Of a DNA stretch of 64,000 nt, positions 1 to 8,156 are shown piece by piece. Position 1 is the first letter of the stretch. Every line of letters begins with the position of its first letter. A model generated the notes under the pieces. The model did no database searches and was not told where the DNA came from. It saw only the letters and a list, made by a program, of their open reading frames with translations. Source of the DNA: JAGLWW01 sp964640225. Its GTDB lineage: Archaea > Aenigmatarchaeota > Aenigmatarchaeia > PWEA01 > JAGHBM01. The translations under genes were made by a program, and so were the position numbers. The DNA lies in assembly GCA_964640225.1 (NCBI GenBank), contig CAZXFI010000001.1, positions 62,001 to 126,000 of the forward strand, written 5' to 3'.

Positions 1-189
1 TACTTTGCCCAAGGCACGGTGACTCTGGGCCCGGAAATCTACCAGGACGAGTGCAAGCCTATAGGAGACCAGAGTGTCCTAGTGAAGGAATACTTCTGTG
101 AAAAGGAGGAGGACAACCCGGTTGAAGTGAAGTATACCATTTACCAATGTCCTATTCTTTGTGAAGGAGGGGCTTGCTTAGAGGGTTGA
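1..189 (+). CDS. Cys-rich surface protein, 3' end only
   Basis: This is the last 62 codons of a gene that begins before the window; it ends in TGA at 187-189. The visible tail has a spaced cysteine pattern (DEC, KEYFC, YQC, ILC, GGAC). It matches the C-terminal module of the proteins at 194-574 and 2073-3482: a Cys, then [LV]-x-E-[YH]-[FY]-C, then C..C-x-x-G-x-C. It is therefore probably another member of the same tandem family and was co-transcribed with the next gene, whose ATG lies 5 bases downstream. Its N-terminus cannot be seen. The function is not known; export and a disulfide-stabilised fold are inferred from the cysteines and the neighbours. Confidence 0.7.
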   Translation, partial: YFAQGTVTLGPEIYQDECKPIGDQSVLVKEYFCEKEEDNPVEVKYTIYQCPILCEGGACLEG

Positions 190-193
190 TAAA

Positions 194-574
194 ATGAGTA
201 AGGGAGTTTCATTCTGGGTCATGATAACCATAGTTGCCGTTCTTATACTGCTGGTGGTTATAGCTTCAGGACTGGTCAACCTCAACCCCCAGGGAAGGAT
301 AGATGACACAATGGGAGAGGTTGAAATCAAAGGGGCATGCGACCATTTTCAATGCCCGCAGGGCTCTTGTTGCAAGGAAGGTGGGGGAACAGACTACCAG
401 ACCAGGCAGTGCATAAAGAACGACACGGAAAGCTTAAGAGACACCTGTACTGACGCCACCGGTGAGAGGCTTGGCTCAACCTACGTAAAGGAATATTATT
501 GCGATGGGAATATCATAAGGGCAGACATACACTACTGCGGCACGAACAGTTGCATGAACGGAGCCTGCACCTGA
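194..574 (+). CDS. small Cys-rich pilin-like protein
   Basis: A 126-residue protein starting MSKGVSFWVMI, with one hydrophobic segment at about residues 6-27 and the rest extracellular. The short basic start (MSKG) followed directly by a hydrophobic helix resembles archaeal type IV pilin-like (class III) signal peptides, with possible cleavage after Gly4; that is inference. The exported part carries 10 cysteines, including CPQGSCC and a C-terminal KEYYC...C..SC-x-x-GAC module shared with the preceding partial gene and the gene at 2073. The ATG lies 5 bases after the previous stop, so they are probably co-transcribed. No enzymatic motif is visible. It could be a minor pilin, an adhesin or a small surface decoration protein. 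Confidence 0.7.
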   Translation: MSKGVSFWVMITIVAVLILLVVIASGLVNLNPQGRIDDTMGEVEIKGACDHFQCPQGSCCKEGGGTDYQTRQCIKNDTESLRDTCTDATGERLGSTYVKEYYCDGNIIRADIHYCGTNSCMNGACT

Positions 575-619
575 TTGAGCAAGAATTTAAATGATTAAGA
601 TGAAATCTTATTGTGGTTA

Positions 620-2059
620 ATGATGGCAAGCGTGATTTTCCGGATAATCGCCATAATAGCCGCTCTTATTGTTCTCAGCATAGCCATAATTTTCATGCTC
701 GGCCTTCCGATGGAAGAATCGGCCGAGGTGCTTCGGCAGGAGCAGATTGACCAGCAGGTGGACAAATTGTGCCCCTCCTCCAGGCAGTCGCCTACCATGG
801 TTTTTCTTCAGCTAAACGGCGACTGCGGGCGGTGTGAAAACCCCGGTCCGCCCCCCTGCAACCCGTTCTGCAACGACGCCTCAGCCTGGTACCAAGTCTG
901 CCAAGATGAAAGGCCCGACGGAGAGGTAACTGTGGCAGATTATTGGCAATGTGACGCTCCGGAGGGGGGTAGTTGTATGGTTACCAAGATATCATACTAC
1001 CAGTGGGTATACAACGGATGCCGTTTATCAAGAATCAATCCCATACTTGGTTTCAACGATTACAGGATTTACAAGGGCACGGACCCCACGGGCGACCTGG
1101 ACTTTGAAGAATGGGACAACTGCAGCGAAGGCTATGGAATGGGCTCCAGGTGGTGGGATTTATTCTGTGCCGATGACGAATGCAAATACATCTCAAGCGT
1201 GAGTCCAATCCTGGACAATAAAGGAGTTTACGGGGAGGGACAAGACTTGTATTTCTCTATAAATTTTGTCACTGCTATAAAAGACCCGTACGACAGACTG
1301 CTTAATCCCGAATACGGCATCTGCGAGGGAACTGTCTGCAAAAGGCATGAAGAGGAGTTCCACCACTATGAACTGAAAGTAGCGGGAAGGTACTGCTGCC
1401 CTGAGGGCACGGAGTGGAACACGGACTTCCAGGCATGCTGCGGGGAGGATGACTGCGCGGACGCCGACTGCAGGGAAATCGGGGGCACCTGGCTCTACGG
1501 TGAATGCTGGTTCATGGGAAGCGGCGGGGAAAGCTGCAGCGAGGTTTGCGAGGACAAAAACGCGGTGTGCAAGAATCCGGATGACTGGGCGAGCGTGCCG
1601 AAAGACTGCGCGCTTCACGAGGAGGTTTTCAAGGACATGGGACTTTATCCCGTGCCGTTTAACTGCACTTTTTGCCTTCAGAACATGCTGCCTCCGCCAG
1701 AATGGTATTCCCCGTATTCAGGCTCCCTGACAAAATGCTATTACAAAAACAACGAGGCCCCGCCACCCTTTGACGATTACATGTGCGACGCGGTGGCTCC
1801 GGGAGGCAAGCCCAGAATCTGCGCCTGCGAGCCCCTTTGCCCCGGGCCGGACCTGAACGGCCGCGTTCCCGCTCCCAGTTATTTTGCCGGGACGTGCCAG
1901 GGCGGGTGCCACGGCGATTATTACTACCACACGGGCTATGGAAGGTGTTACTGGGACTACCTGGGGCACGCGGAAAACGACCCGTGGGGCGAATCATGCA
2001 TATGGAGACATTCGGCGGACTGCGCCGAGGCCCAGTGCACGGCCGCGGGCTGCATCTGA
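620..2059 (+). CDS. Cys-rich membrane-anchored surface protein
   Basis: About 479 residues. The ATG at 620 was chosen because a TATA-like TTTAAAT at 587-593 puts the transcript start near it (a leaderless arrangement); upstream in-frame TTG is less likely. Residues 3-30 form a hydrophobic anchor. The rest contains about 39 cysteines in doublets and short spacings. A central block (CCP-x-G-x-x-WN, then CC, C, GECW, GESC-x3-C) aligns by eye with the next protein (CCPNGYTWN, GTCW, GESC-x3-C), so the two arose by duplication. The tail ends CAEAQCTAAGCI. Function is unknown. Export and heavy disulfide bonding are inferred; a surface fibre or adhesin role is plausible. Confidence 0.75.
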   Translation: MMASVIFRIIAIIAALIVLSIAIIFMLGLPMEESAEVLRQEQIDQQVDKLCPSSRQSPTMVFLQLNGDCGRCENPGPPPCNPFCNDASAWYQVCQDERPDGEVTVADYWQCDAPEGGSCMVTKISYYQWVYNGCRLSRINPILGFNDYRIYKGTDPTGDLDFEEWDNCSEGYGMGSRWWDLFCADDECKYISSVSPILDNKGVYGEGQDLYFSINFVTAIKDPYDRLLNPEYGICEGTVCKRHEEEFHHYELKVAGRYCCPEGTEWNTDFQACCGEDDCADADCREIGGTWLYGECWFMGSGGESCSEVCEDKNAVCKNPDDWASVPKDCALHEEVFKDMGLYPVPFNCTFCLQNMLPPPEWYSPYSGSLTKCYYKNNEAPPPFDDYMCDAVAPGGKPRICACEPLCPGPDLNGRVPAPSYFAGTCQGGCHGDYYYHTGYGRCYWDYLGHAENDPWGESCIWRHSADCAEAQCTAAGCI

Positions 2060-2072
2060 TGCGGTGAAAAAG

Positions 2073-3482
2073 ATGAGCAAGGAAAATTTTTTCGGTGTGT
2101 TGATAACAATCGTGATAATGCTTTTGGTTCTCGTGATAATAACCGGAAGCCTGTCCAACGTGGACTCCCTGGGGAAGACAGACGAGGCCATGGAGCAGTC
2201 CATGGGGCTTGCCGACACCTTCAAGGTGCCCTACACCCTGTGCGGCGACGGAAGGATGTCCGGGGGCTACCAGAGGACCATTGACACCGCGGGCGAGGCT
2301 ACCGTCTTTTTCAGGGAACTGAGCGGGACTTTTGACTGCTCCCTGGAAGGCACCGGCGAGGGGGAGTGCATAATATACGGGCTTTACAGGAGAGAGTGGT
2401 GCGCAGACGGCGGGTTCCTTTGCGGGAACGGCAACGGGGAGAACATAGGCACCTACCAGTTCACCGTGGACTCAGGGGAACCGGAGCTTGCCCTTGACTT
2501 CACCCCGGAATGCGTGGACAACGTCAATGTCCAGGGCTGCTGCGTAAATCCGAAAAAGGGAGACGGAAGGGACTGGCTCTGCGACTGGTGGATTTACGAG
2601 TGGACTTATTACGGAGACAAGGGATTCCTCAACATAACCGTGGGAAACGGGGAAAGCGTGGATGTCTGGAGCAGGTTCGCCGACAAGTGGGAAGGAGGCG
2701 CGGTGGAGGACCCGCACAACTGCAGCTACGGGGGCGACATGTACCAGTTCCACAAGGAAAGCTACAAGTACAAGAATGGGGAGCTGGCCGTCAGATACGT
2801 AAAATGCTGTCCCAATGGTTACACGTGGAACGATAATTATAAAACATGCTGCTATGACGAGGCCTGCACCAACTACCTGTGCAGATACCCGGCCTTTTTC
2901 ATGTTCGGGACCTGCTGGATGGTTAGCGAACCCGGGGAAAGCTGCGAGCAGGCCTGCCTGAGAACGGGAAAGACCTGCAGCCTTGAAGCGCTTGAGAACG
3001 CGATTTCTGAAGGCCTGGAAGACAACTGCGACCTGCACGCGGAGGCCGGCTACGCATGCGCAAACTGCAACGAGGCCACGGGATCGGAAAACACGCTTGC
3101 CCCGTACTTTGACCCCCCCGGCGACTGCTACTATTACAGCGAGGCCGAGGCCGCGGCAAACCCGTTTGACTGCGGGACATCGGACCCGGGCCTGAACAGG
3201 ATATGCCCCTGCAAGCTCACCGGAAAAACCGGTGAAGATTATAAATGCGACCATCTGGTCCACGAGCCCGGAACCTGCATGGACGAGGACGGGGGGCTTG
3301 TCTGGGACGTGGCTGCCTGCGTGATAAACGACAGTTATTCGTGGAGGGACCAGTGCCATGACCCCGGCACGGGAGCCAGCGTGCCGGAGAGCAATACTTT
3401 AAGAGAGCATTTCTGCGGCTCCGGTGACGTTATAGGAACACAGCTCCATTCCTGTGCGTGCAGAGACGGGACCTGCGTCTAG
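2073..3482 (+). CDS. Cys-rich pilin-like surface protein
   Basis: About 469 residues from the ATG at 2073 (MSKENFFGVLI), 13 bases after the previous stop; a longer reading frame upstream overlaps the previous gene and lacks a sensible N-terminus. Residues 5-27 are hydrophobic and follow a short charged start, as in type IV pilin-like precursors. Some 35 cysteines follow. The middle repeats the block seen in the gene at 620 (CCPNGYTWN, TCC, GTCW, GESC-x3-C). The last 60 residues carry the C-terminal module also found in the genes at 1 and 194 (LREHFC ... SCACRDGTC). It thus combines both domain types of the cluster. Molecular function is unknown. Confidence 0.75.
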   Translation: MSKENFFGVLITIVIMLLVLVIITGSLSNVDSLGKTDEAMEQSMGLADTFKVPYTLCGDGRMSGGYQRTIDTAGEATVFFRELSGTFDCSLEGTGEGECIIYGLYRREWCADGGFLCGNGNGENIGTYQFTVDSGEPELALDFTPECVDNVNVQGCCVNPKKGDGRDWLCDWWIYEWTYYGDKGFLNITVGNGESVDVWSRFADKWEGGAVEDPHNCSYGGDMYQFHKESYKYKNGELAVRYVKCCPNGYTWNDNYKTCCYDEACTNYLCRYPAFFMFGTCWMVSEPGESCEQACLRTGKTCSLEALENAISEGLEDNCDLHAEAGYACANCNEATGSENTLAPYFDPPGDCYYYSEAEAAANPFDCGTSDPGLNRICPCKLTGKTGEDYKCDHLVHEPGTCMDEDGGLVWDVAACVINDSYSWRDQCHDPGTGASVPESNTLREHFCGSGDVIGTQLHSCACRDGTCV

Positions 3483-3523
3483 CCTGAAATTTATTTAAGC
3501 AAGTACAATAATTAAGGGATAAC

Positions 3524-3895
3524 ATGAAAGGACTTTCCATTTCAACCAACGTCCTGGTGGCGCTGGCCATAGCGCTCATAGTGCTCCTGGCACTGGTTTC
3601 CATGCTCATGGGAATAGTCCCGGGAACCTCGGAGGCCCTGGGCTGCGAGGCCGACTTCCGGGTGCAGTGCAACAGGTTCATAGCCGCGGGAGGCTGCAAG
3701 GAGACTTCGGGGATGAGCATACTGGACGGATGTATCGGAGTTACGGATAACTGTCCCGGTGCTGAGGGCTACGACGAAGACTGCAGGTTCGTGAAATGCA
3801 GCACGGCAGACTGCGCCCTGGGAACGCTAATTGGAAGCGAAATAGAGGCGGCGTGCTGCGGAACCGAGACCACGACCACCACCGTGGGTCCCTGA
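3524..3895 (+). CDS. small Cys-containing pilin-like protein
   Basis: A 123-residue protein starting MKGLSISTNVLV. The MKG followed by a polar triplet and a long hydrophobic helix (residues 4-32) is the clearest type IV pilin-like precursor in the cluster; archaeal prepilin peptidases cut after such a Gly (family knowledge, not shown here). The exported part has 10 cysteines and ends in a Thr-rich stretch (ETTTTTVGP), possibly a glycosylated linker. An AT-rich TTTATTTAAG about 35 bases upstream could be its own promoter. It is last in the run of Cys-rich genes and precedes alba. Function unknown; minor pilin or archaellin-like subunit is a guess. Confidence 0.7.
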   Translation: MKGLSISTNVLVALAIALIVLLALVSMLMGIVPGTSEALGCEADFRVQCNRFIAAGGCKETSGMSILDGCIGVTDNCPGAEGYDEDCRFVKCSTADCALGTLIGSEIEAACCGTETTTTTVGP

Positions 3896-3899
3896 AAAT

Positions 3900-4023
3900 A
3901 AACTTTAAATATTTCTGAGTTTATTTAGTATTACTGACAAGTAAACAGAGCTTACGGAGGTGTACAAAAATCACTGAGAACAGGTTCTCAGGTTTTTTGT
4001 AACTGTAATGGAGGTGTACAAAA
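3900..4023 (+). promoter_or_regulatory. alba leader with duplicated ribosome site and hairpin
   Basis: A TATA-like CTTTAAATATT lies at 3903-3913. A 16-base sequence (GGAGGTGTACAAAAAT) occurs twice, at 3956-3971 and 4010-4025; the second copy is the alba ribosome site and start. The first copy opens a five-codon frame (GTG TAC AAA AAT CAC TGA, 3960-3977). It is followed at once by a 7-bp hairpin (CTGAGAA / TTCTCAG, 3974-3991, loop CAGG) and six T residues (3993-3998). This looks like a terminator-type hairpin placed between two ribosome sites, suggestive of attenuation or autoregulation. Confidence 0.5.
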
Positions 4024-4314
4024 ATGGCAGAGAAAAAAGGAAAGGCAGACGAAAACATGATATTCGTGGGAAAGAAGCCTACGATGTCTTACGTTCTGGC
4101 TTGCGTGACGCAGTTCAACAGCGGCCTCAAGGAAATCCACATAAAGGCCAGGGGAAAAGCGATTTCAAAGGCCGTGGATGTCGCGGAGATAACCAAGAAC
4201 AGGTTTGCAGAGGGTGCAAAAATAAAGGACATAAACATAGGCACCGACGAGATAGAGTCTGAAGAAGGGGACAAGCTGAACGTCTCCACCATAGACATAG
4301 GCCTTGTGAAATAA
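4024..4314 (+). CDS. albA: Alba DNA/RNA-binding chromatin protein
   Basis: A 96-residue Alba-family protein. Alba dimers coat DNA and bind RNA in archaea, and their binding can be tuned by acetylation. The sequence shows the family landmarks: the VGKKPTMSYVLA start of the fold, a central IKARGKAISKAVD with basic residues for nucleic-acid binding, then the EGAKIKDINIGTDE hairpin and a final IDI strand. Length is typical. A strong ribosome site (GGAGGTG) precedes the ATG. The gene is monocistronic: its own promoter and hairpin-containing leader lie upstream and a terminator hairpin lies at 4323-4354. The duplicated leader suggests regulated expression. Confidence 0.95.
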   Translation: MAEKKGKADENMIFVGKKPTMSYVLACVTQFNSGLKEIHIKARGKAISKAVDVAEITKNRFAEGAKIKDINIGTDEIESEEGDKLNVSTIDIGLVK

Positions 4315-4322
4315 AATACGTC

Positions 4323-4354
4323 AGGGGAACGAACCCCTCCTTTTGTTTTATTTT
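4323..4354 (+). terminator. terminator after alba
   Basis: An inverted repeat AGGGG / CCCCT (4323-4338) closes on a short AACGAA loop, followed by a T-rich run (TTTTGTTTTATTTT, 4341-4354). It directly follows the alba stop codon and precedes the next promoter. Confidence 0.6.
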
Positions 4355-4367
4355 GGGAAATGACAGA

Positions 4368-4382
4368 AACCTTTTTAAATGT
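4368..4382 (+). promoter_or_regulatory. promoter of the proteasome-exosome operon
   Basis: A TATA-like TTTTTAAATG lies between the alba terminator and psmA, about 40-50 bases before the psmA ATG at 4421. The predicted short leader contains the ribosome site ACGGAGG at 4408-4413. No other strong promoter is seen until 8919, consistent with one long transcript. Confidence 0.5.
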
Positions 4383-4420
4383 GCGAGCCCAAAAGTGATT
4401 ATTATTACGGAGGTTATTTA

Positions 4421-5134
4421 ATGGAAATTATGCCTGATATGGGCAAGATGGGTTATGACAGGGCCATTGTCACCTTCTCGCCCGAAGGAAGATTATTTCA
4501 GGTAGAGTATGCAAGAGAAGCTGTTAAGAGAGGTTCAACTTCAGTAGCCGTAACTTTCAAGAATGGTATAGTATTGGTAGCAGCCAAGCATGTTGATAAG
4601 CTGTCCGCGGAAAATTCCATGAACGAGAAAATACAGCAGGTAGACGAGCACATAGGCGTTGTATCCTCCGGACTGCTCGGAGACGCCAGGGTGGTTATAG
4701 ACAAGGCCAGAATAAAGTCACAGATACATAAGGTGACCTATGACGAGAAGATAGACACGCCTACGCTCGCCAAGTACATTTCAGACCTGAAACAGCTCCA
4801 CACCCAGTACGCAGGGCTCAGGCCCATGGGAATCTCGTTTTTGATAACCGGGGTGGATGAAAACCCCGTGATATTTGAGACGGACCCCGGGGGCTCCATG
4901 TTTGAATGGAAAGCCCAGGCAATAGGAAGGGGGGTGGAGACTGCGAGGAAGATTCTGGAAAAGGAATGGAAAGACGGCATGGACAGGGAAAAAGCTATTT
5001 CTCTTGCGCTGAAAGCCCTTAAGAAGTCCGAGAAAGGACTCACAAAGGAATACGTTGAACTGGCCGTGATAGACAAGAAAGGACTTGTAAAGTACAAGGG
5101 CAGGGAAAAAATAAGGATGTTAAAAGGATTTTAA
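4421..5134 (+). CDS. psmA: 20S proteasome alpha subunit
   Basis: About 237 residues; the ATG at 4421 follows a good ribosome site (GGAGG, 7 bases upstream) and gives the usual short N-terminal extension before GYDRAIVTFSPEGR. The signature YDRAIVTFSPEGRLFQVEYA of alpha subunits is intact (residues 11-30), and the threonine nucleophile of beta subunits is absent, as expected. Seven such subunits form the outer ring that gates the proteolytic chamber and binds the unfoldase PAN. It heads the core operon psmA-sdo1-rrp4-rrp41-rrp42-eL43-rpoP-pfdB. In many Euryarchaeota the genes for eL15, Rpp30 and Pop5 sit just upstream; here they are at 36675-38356. No beta subunit lies in the window. Confidence 0.97.
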   Translation: MEIMPDMGKMGYDRAIVTFSPEGRLFQVEYAREAVKRGSTSVAVTFKNGIVLVAAKHVDKLSAENSMNEKIQQVDEHIGVVSSGLLGDARVVIDKARIKSQIHKVTYDEKIDTPTLAKYISDLKQLHTQYAGLRPMGISFLITGVDENPVIFETDPGGSMFEWKAQAIGRGVETARKILEKEWKDGMDREKAISLALKALKKSEKGLTKEYVELAVIDKKGLVKYKGREKIRMLKGF

Positions 5135-5156
5135 CCGGTAATTTGTGGGGAATGTT

Positions 5157-5861
5157 ATGTCCATTTCTCTGGAAAAGGCAGTAATAGCCAGACTGAGTTC
5201 GTATGGCAAGGATTTTGAGATTCTTGTGGACCCATACAGGGCCCTGGAAGTCAAGAAAGGCAGGGACGCGGCTCTTGAAGACCTGGTGGTCATAGAGGAA
5301 GTCTTTGAAGACTCCGCAAAGGGGGAAAAAGCCTCCTCAGAGGACCTGAAAAAAGCTTTTAATACTTTAGATTTCAAGACTATTGCCTATCGCATAATAA
5401 GAAAGGGCGACGTGCAGCTCACCACGGAACAGAGAAGAAAGATGAAAGAGGAAAAGACGAAAAAAATCGTGGACATGATAGCAAGAAGGGCTATGGACCC
5501 GCAGAAAAACGTTCCGCACACGCCGCGGAGGATATTAAAAGCGATGGAAGAGGCGAAAGTGCACGTGGATGAAACGCAAAGCGCGGAATCCCAGGTGGAA
5601 AAAATCGTGGACGCCCTGAAGCCCATAATACCCATAAGCATTGAATCACTGGAAATCATGGTCAAAGTGCCTCCCCAGTACACGGGAAAGGCCTACGGAA
5701 AGATATCGGAATTCGGCAAGCTCAGGAAGGATGAATGGAGAAACGACGGATGCTGGGTTGCCGTGGTGGAAATACCCGCGGGCCTGCAGGGGGAATTTTA
5801 CAACCTCCTGAATTCCCTCACGAAAGGGGAGGGGGAGGCGAAAATCGTAAAGAAATCTTAG
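5157..5861 (+). CDS. sdo1: ribosome maturation protein SDO1/SBDS
   Basis: About 234 residues from the ATG at 5157 (MSISLEKAVIARL); an in-frame GTG at 5145 is a less likely start. It has the three-domain SBDS organisation: an N-terminal FYSH domain (AVIARLSSYGKDFEILVDP), a central helical domain with the conserved run DVQLTTEQR and NVPHTPRRI, and a C-terminal ferredoxin-like domain (IKVPPQYTGKAY-type segment near residue 185). In archaea and eukaryotes SBDS works with EF-2-like GTPases to release aIF6 from the large ribosomal subunit. It sits between psmA and rrp4, the conserved archaeal order. Confidence 0.95.
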   Translation: MSISLEKAVIARLSSYGKDFEILVDPYRALEVKKGRDAALEDLVVIEEVFEDSAKGEKASSEDLKKAFNTLDFKTIAYRIIRKGDVQLTTEQRRKMKEEKTKKIVDMIARRAMDPQKNVPHTPRRILKAMEEAKVHVDETQSAESQVEKIVDALKPIIPISIESLEIMVKVPPQYTGKAYGKISEFGKLRKDEWRNDGCWVAVVEIPAGLQGEFYNLLNSLTKGEGEAKIVKKS

Positions 5862-5877
5862 ATTAAGAGGTGTATAT

Positions 5878-6630
5878 ATGACAGATAAAAAAGAAGTTTT
5901 GGATAAAAATTCGGACAAGAAAGAAGAGAGCCAGCTCATGGTTCAGGAAAAGAGCATAGTTGTTCCAGGAGAGCTTCTTGCAAAGGGAATAGATTTCCTG
6001 CCCGGGCACGGGACTTACAAGGAGAACGGGGAGATAAGAAGCAAGATACTCGGACTGGTAAAGGTAAAGGAGCATCTAATAGGCGCGGTGCCCCTGTCCG
6101 GCGTCTACATACCAATGACAGGCGACGGCGTGATAGGAATAGTAAGCGATGTGCAGATTTCGTCTTGGATGGTTGACATAAACGCGCCTTACATAGGCTT
6201 CCTGCCCCTCTCGGAGGGCACGGAGGAGTTCGTTGACCTGACCAGGAGCGACATAACAGATTACTACGACGTGGGAGACGTTATTTACGCCAGGGTCAAC
6301 AGGGTGACGAAAAGAAAAGACGTGCAGCTCACCATGAAGGACAGGATGTGCAGGAAACTGCACGGCGGAAACATGCTCAGGATAACGCCGGCAAAGGTGC
6401 CCAGGCTCATAGGAAGGTCCGGCAGCATGATAGAGATGATAAAGAAGAAGACCGACTGCCACATAATAGTGGGCCAGAACGGACTGGTATGGATAAAGGG
6501 AGAAAAAGAAAGCCTGGCCAAGGAGGCCGTGATGACAGTGGAAAAGGAAAGCCACACGGAAGGCCTTACGGACAGGATAGAGAAAATGCTTGACGAAAAA
6601 ACCGGGGCCGGTAAAGAGGTGGTTAAATGA
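5878..6630 (+). CDS. rrp4: exosome RNA-binding subunit Rrp4
   Basis: A 250-residue Rrp4 protein. After a charged N-terminus of about 25 residues come the NT domain (VVPGELLAKGIDFLPGHGTY), an S1 RNA-binding domain (residues about 75-155) and a KH domain with the GRSGSMI turn at about 180-187. Rrp4 trimers cap the Rrp41-Rrp42 ring and feed RNA into the exosome for 3'-5' phosphorolysis or tailing. Length and domain order are typical. Its stop overlaps the rrp41 start by 4 bases (ATGA), indicating translational coupling. Confidence 0.96.
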   Translation: MTDKKEVLDKNSDKKEESQLMVQEKSIVVPGELLAKGIDFLPGHGTYKENGEIRSKILGLVKVKEHLIGAVPLSGVYIPMTGDGVIGIVSDVQISSWMVDINAPYIGFLPLSEGTEEFVDLTRSDITDYYDVGDVIYARVNRVTKRKDVQLTMKDRMCRKLHGGNMLRITPAKVPRLIGRSGSMIEMIKKKTDCHIIVGQNGLVWIKGEKESLAKEAVMTVEKESHTEGLTDRIEKMLDEKTGAGKEVVK

Positions 6631-7379
6631 GCAACAAACAGATTGCAGAAAAACTGATAATAAAGGGCAAGAGGCCGGACGGCAGGAAACTGGATGAAAT
6701 GAGGGAAATGGAGGCCAGGGCAGGAGTCATAGAAAGGGCGGACGGCTCGGGATACTTCAGGCTAGGCAACACCATAGCTGTTGCGGCTGTCTACGGTCCG
6801 AGGGAGCTTCACCCGAAGCACCTGACCGACCCGGTAAGGGCTTACGTGAAGTGCAGGTACAACATGGCACCCTTTTCCACCACGGAGAGAATAAGACCGG
6901 GGCCCAGTAGGAGAAGCACCGAGATAAGCAAGGTCATAAAGGAGGCCCTGGGTTCGGTAATGTTCCTGGAGGAATACCCCGGGACGGGCATAGAGGTATA
7001 CATAGAAGTCCTGCAGGCCGACGCAAGCACCAGGTGCGTGGGACTTAACGCGGCTTCAATAGCTCTTGCTGACGCGGGAATACCCATGAAAGACCTCATA
7101 GCCTCGTGTGCCGCGGGAAAGGTTGAAGGGGAAATTCTCCTGGATGTGGCAGGAATAGAGGACTGCGAAGGGGAAGTGGACCTGCCCATAGCTTACGTGC
7201 CCAGGGAAAACAAGATATACCTCCTTCAGATGGACGGAATCATAAGCAAGGATGAGATAAAGAAAGCCGTGGAAATGGGCATAGAAGGATGCAAAATAAT
7301 TTATGAAAAACAGAAAGAAGCCCTCAAGAAGAAATACGAGGCTTTGGAAAAGGTTTCACAGGAGGTGAACAAAAAATGA
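6627..7379 (+). CDS. rrp41: exosome catalytic subunit Rrp41
   Basis: A 250-residue RNase PH-like protein. The N-terminal KRPDGRKLDEMR, the RCRYNMAPFSTTER-like segment with conserved arginines (here KCRYNMAPFSTTERIRPG, residues about 74-91), and the acidic pair in the DVAGIEDCEG region near 170 mark Rrp41, the phosphorolytic subunit. It degrades RNA 3'-5' using phosphate and can add tails using NDPs. It overlaps rrp4 and rrp42 by 4 bases on each side, so the three exosome subunits are translationally coupled in equal dosage. No Csl4 or DnaG gene lies in the window. Confidence 0.96.
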   Translation: MSNKQIAEKLIIKGKRPDGRKLDEMREMEARAGVIERADGSGYFRLGNTIAVAAVYGPRELHPKHLTDPVRAYVKCRYNMAPFSTTERIRPGPSRRSTEISKVIKEALGSVMFLEEYPGTGIEVYIEVLQADASTRCVGLNAASIALADAGIPMKDLIASCAAGKVEGEILLDVAGIEDCEGEVDLPIAYVPRENKIYLLQMDGIISKDEIKKAVEMGIEGCKIIYEKQKEALKKKYEALEKVSQEVNKK

Positions 7380-8152
7380 TTACGGAAATAGACAAGGAAT
7401 ACGTAAAGAGCGTGGTAAAGGAAGGTAAAAGGATAGATGACAGGGGCTTTGAGGACATAAGGAACCTGAAAATAGAGACAGGATACGTGCAGAACGCCGA
7501 GGGCTCCGCCATGATTACCATGGGTAACACAAAAATCCTTGTGGGCGTCAAGATGAAAGTCGGGGAACCTTTCTCCGACACGCCCGACTCCGGAGTATTG
7601 ATGGTCAACTCGGAGCTCGGACCAATAGCCTCGCCCGACTTTGAGACAGGCCCGCCGAAACCCCAGTCGGTTGAGCTGGCAAGGGTTGTTGACAGGGGAG
7701 TAAGGGAATCCAAGTGCATGAATCTTGAAAAGCTCTGCATAGAGAAAGGCGAAAAGGTCTGGATGGTATGTATAGACATACACGTGCTCAACGATGACGG
7801 GAACCTGATAGACGCGTCAAGCATAGGGGCCATAGCAGCGCTGCTTGATGCCAAGGTACCGGGACTTAACGAGGACGGCACCATAAACAGGGATGAAATG
7901 AAGGAAAAACTTGAAACAAGAAACATACCGATAGCCTGCACCATCCACAAGATAGGGGAAAACCTTTTGCTTGACCCCACGCTCAAGGAGGAAAGCGCGG
8001 TGGACGCAAGGCTTACGGTAACCACGATAGACGGCATGGTCTGCGCCATGCAGAAGGGTGGCGAGCAGGGCTTCACGCCGGAAGAAATATATAAAGCTAT
8101 AGATATATCACTAAAGAAGGGTTCCGAGATAAGAAAAAAGTACTTTAAGTGA
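7376..8152 (+). CDS. rrp42: exosome structural subunit Rrp42
   Basis: A 258-residue RNase PH-like protein that pairs with Rrp41 to form the hexameric exosome ring. It has the Rrp42 features KRIDDRGFEDIR, TGYVQNAEGSAMITMGNTKILVGVK-type beta segments (around residues 32-55) and EEYKAIDISLKKG-like C-terminal helix. Rrp42 lacks catalytic activity but contributes to RNA binding at the active site (family knowledge). The ATG overlaps the rrp41 stop. The gene ends 4 bases before the eL43 start. Confidence 0.96.
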   Translation: MITEIDKEYVKSVVKEGKRIDDRGFEDIRNLKIETGYVQNAEGSAMITMGNTKILVGVKMKVGEPFSDTPDSGVLMVNSELGPIASPDFETGPPKPQSVELARVVDRGVRESKCMNLEKLCIEKGEKVWMVCIDIHVLNDDGNLIDASSIGAIAALLDAKVPGLNEDGTINRDEMKEKLETRNIPIACTIHKIGENLLLDPTLKEESAVDARLTVTTIDGMVCAMQKGGEQGFTPEEIYKAIDISLKKGSEIRKKYFK

Positions 8153-8156
8153 TATT

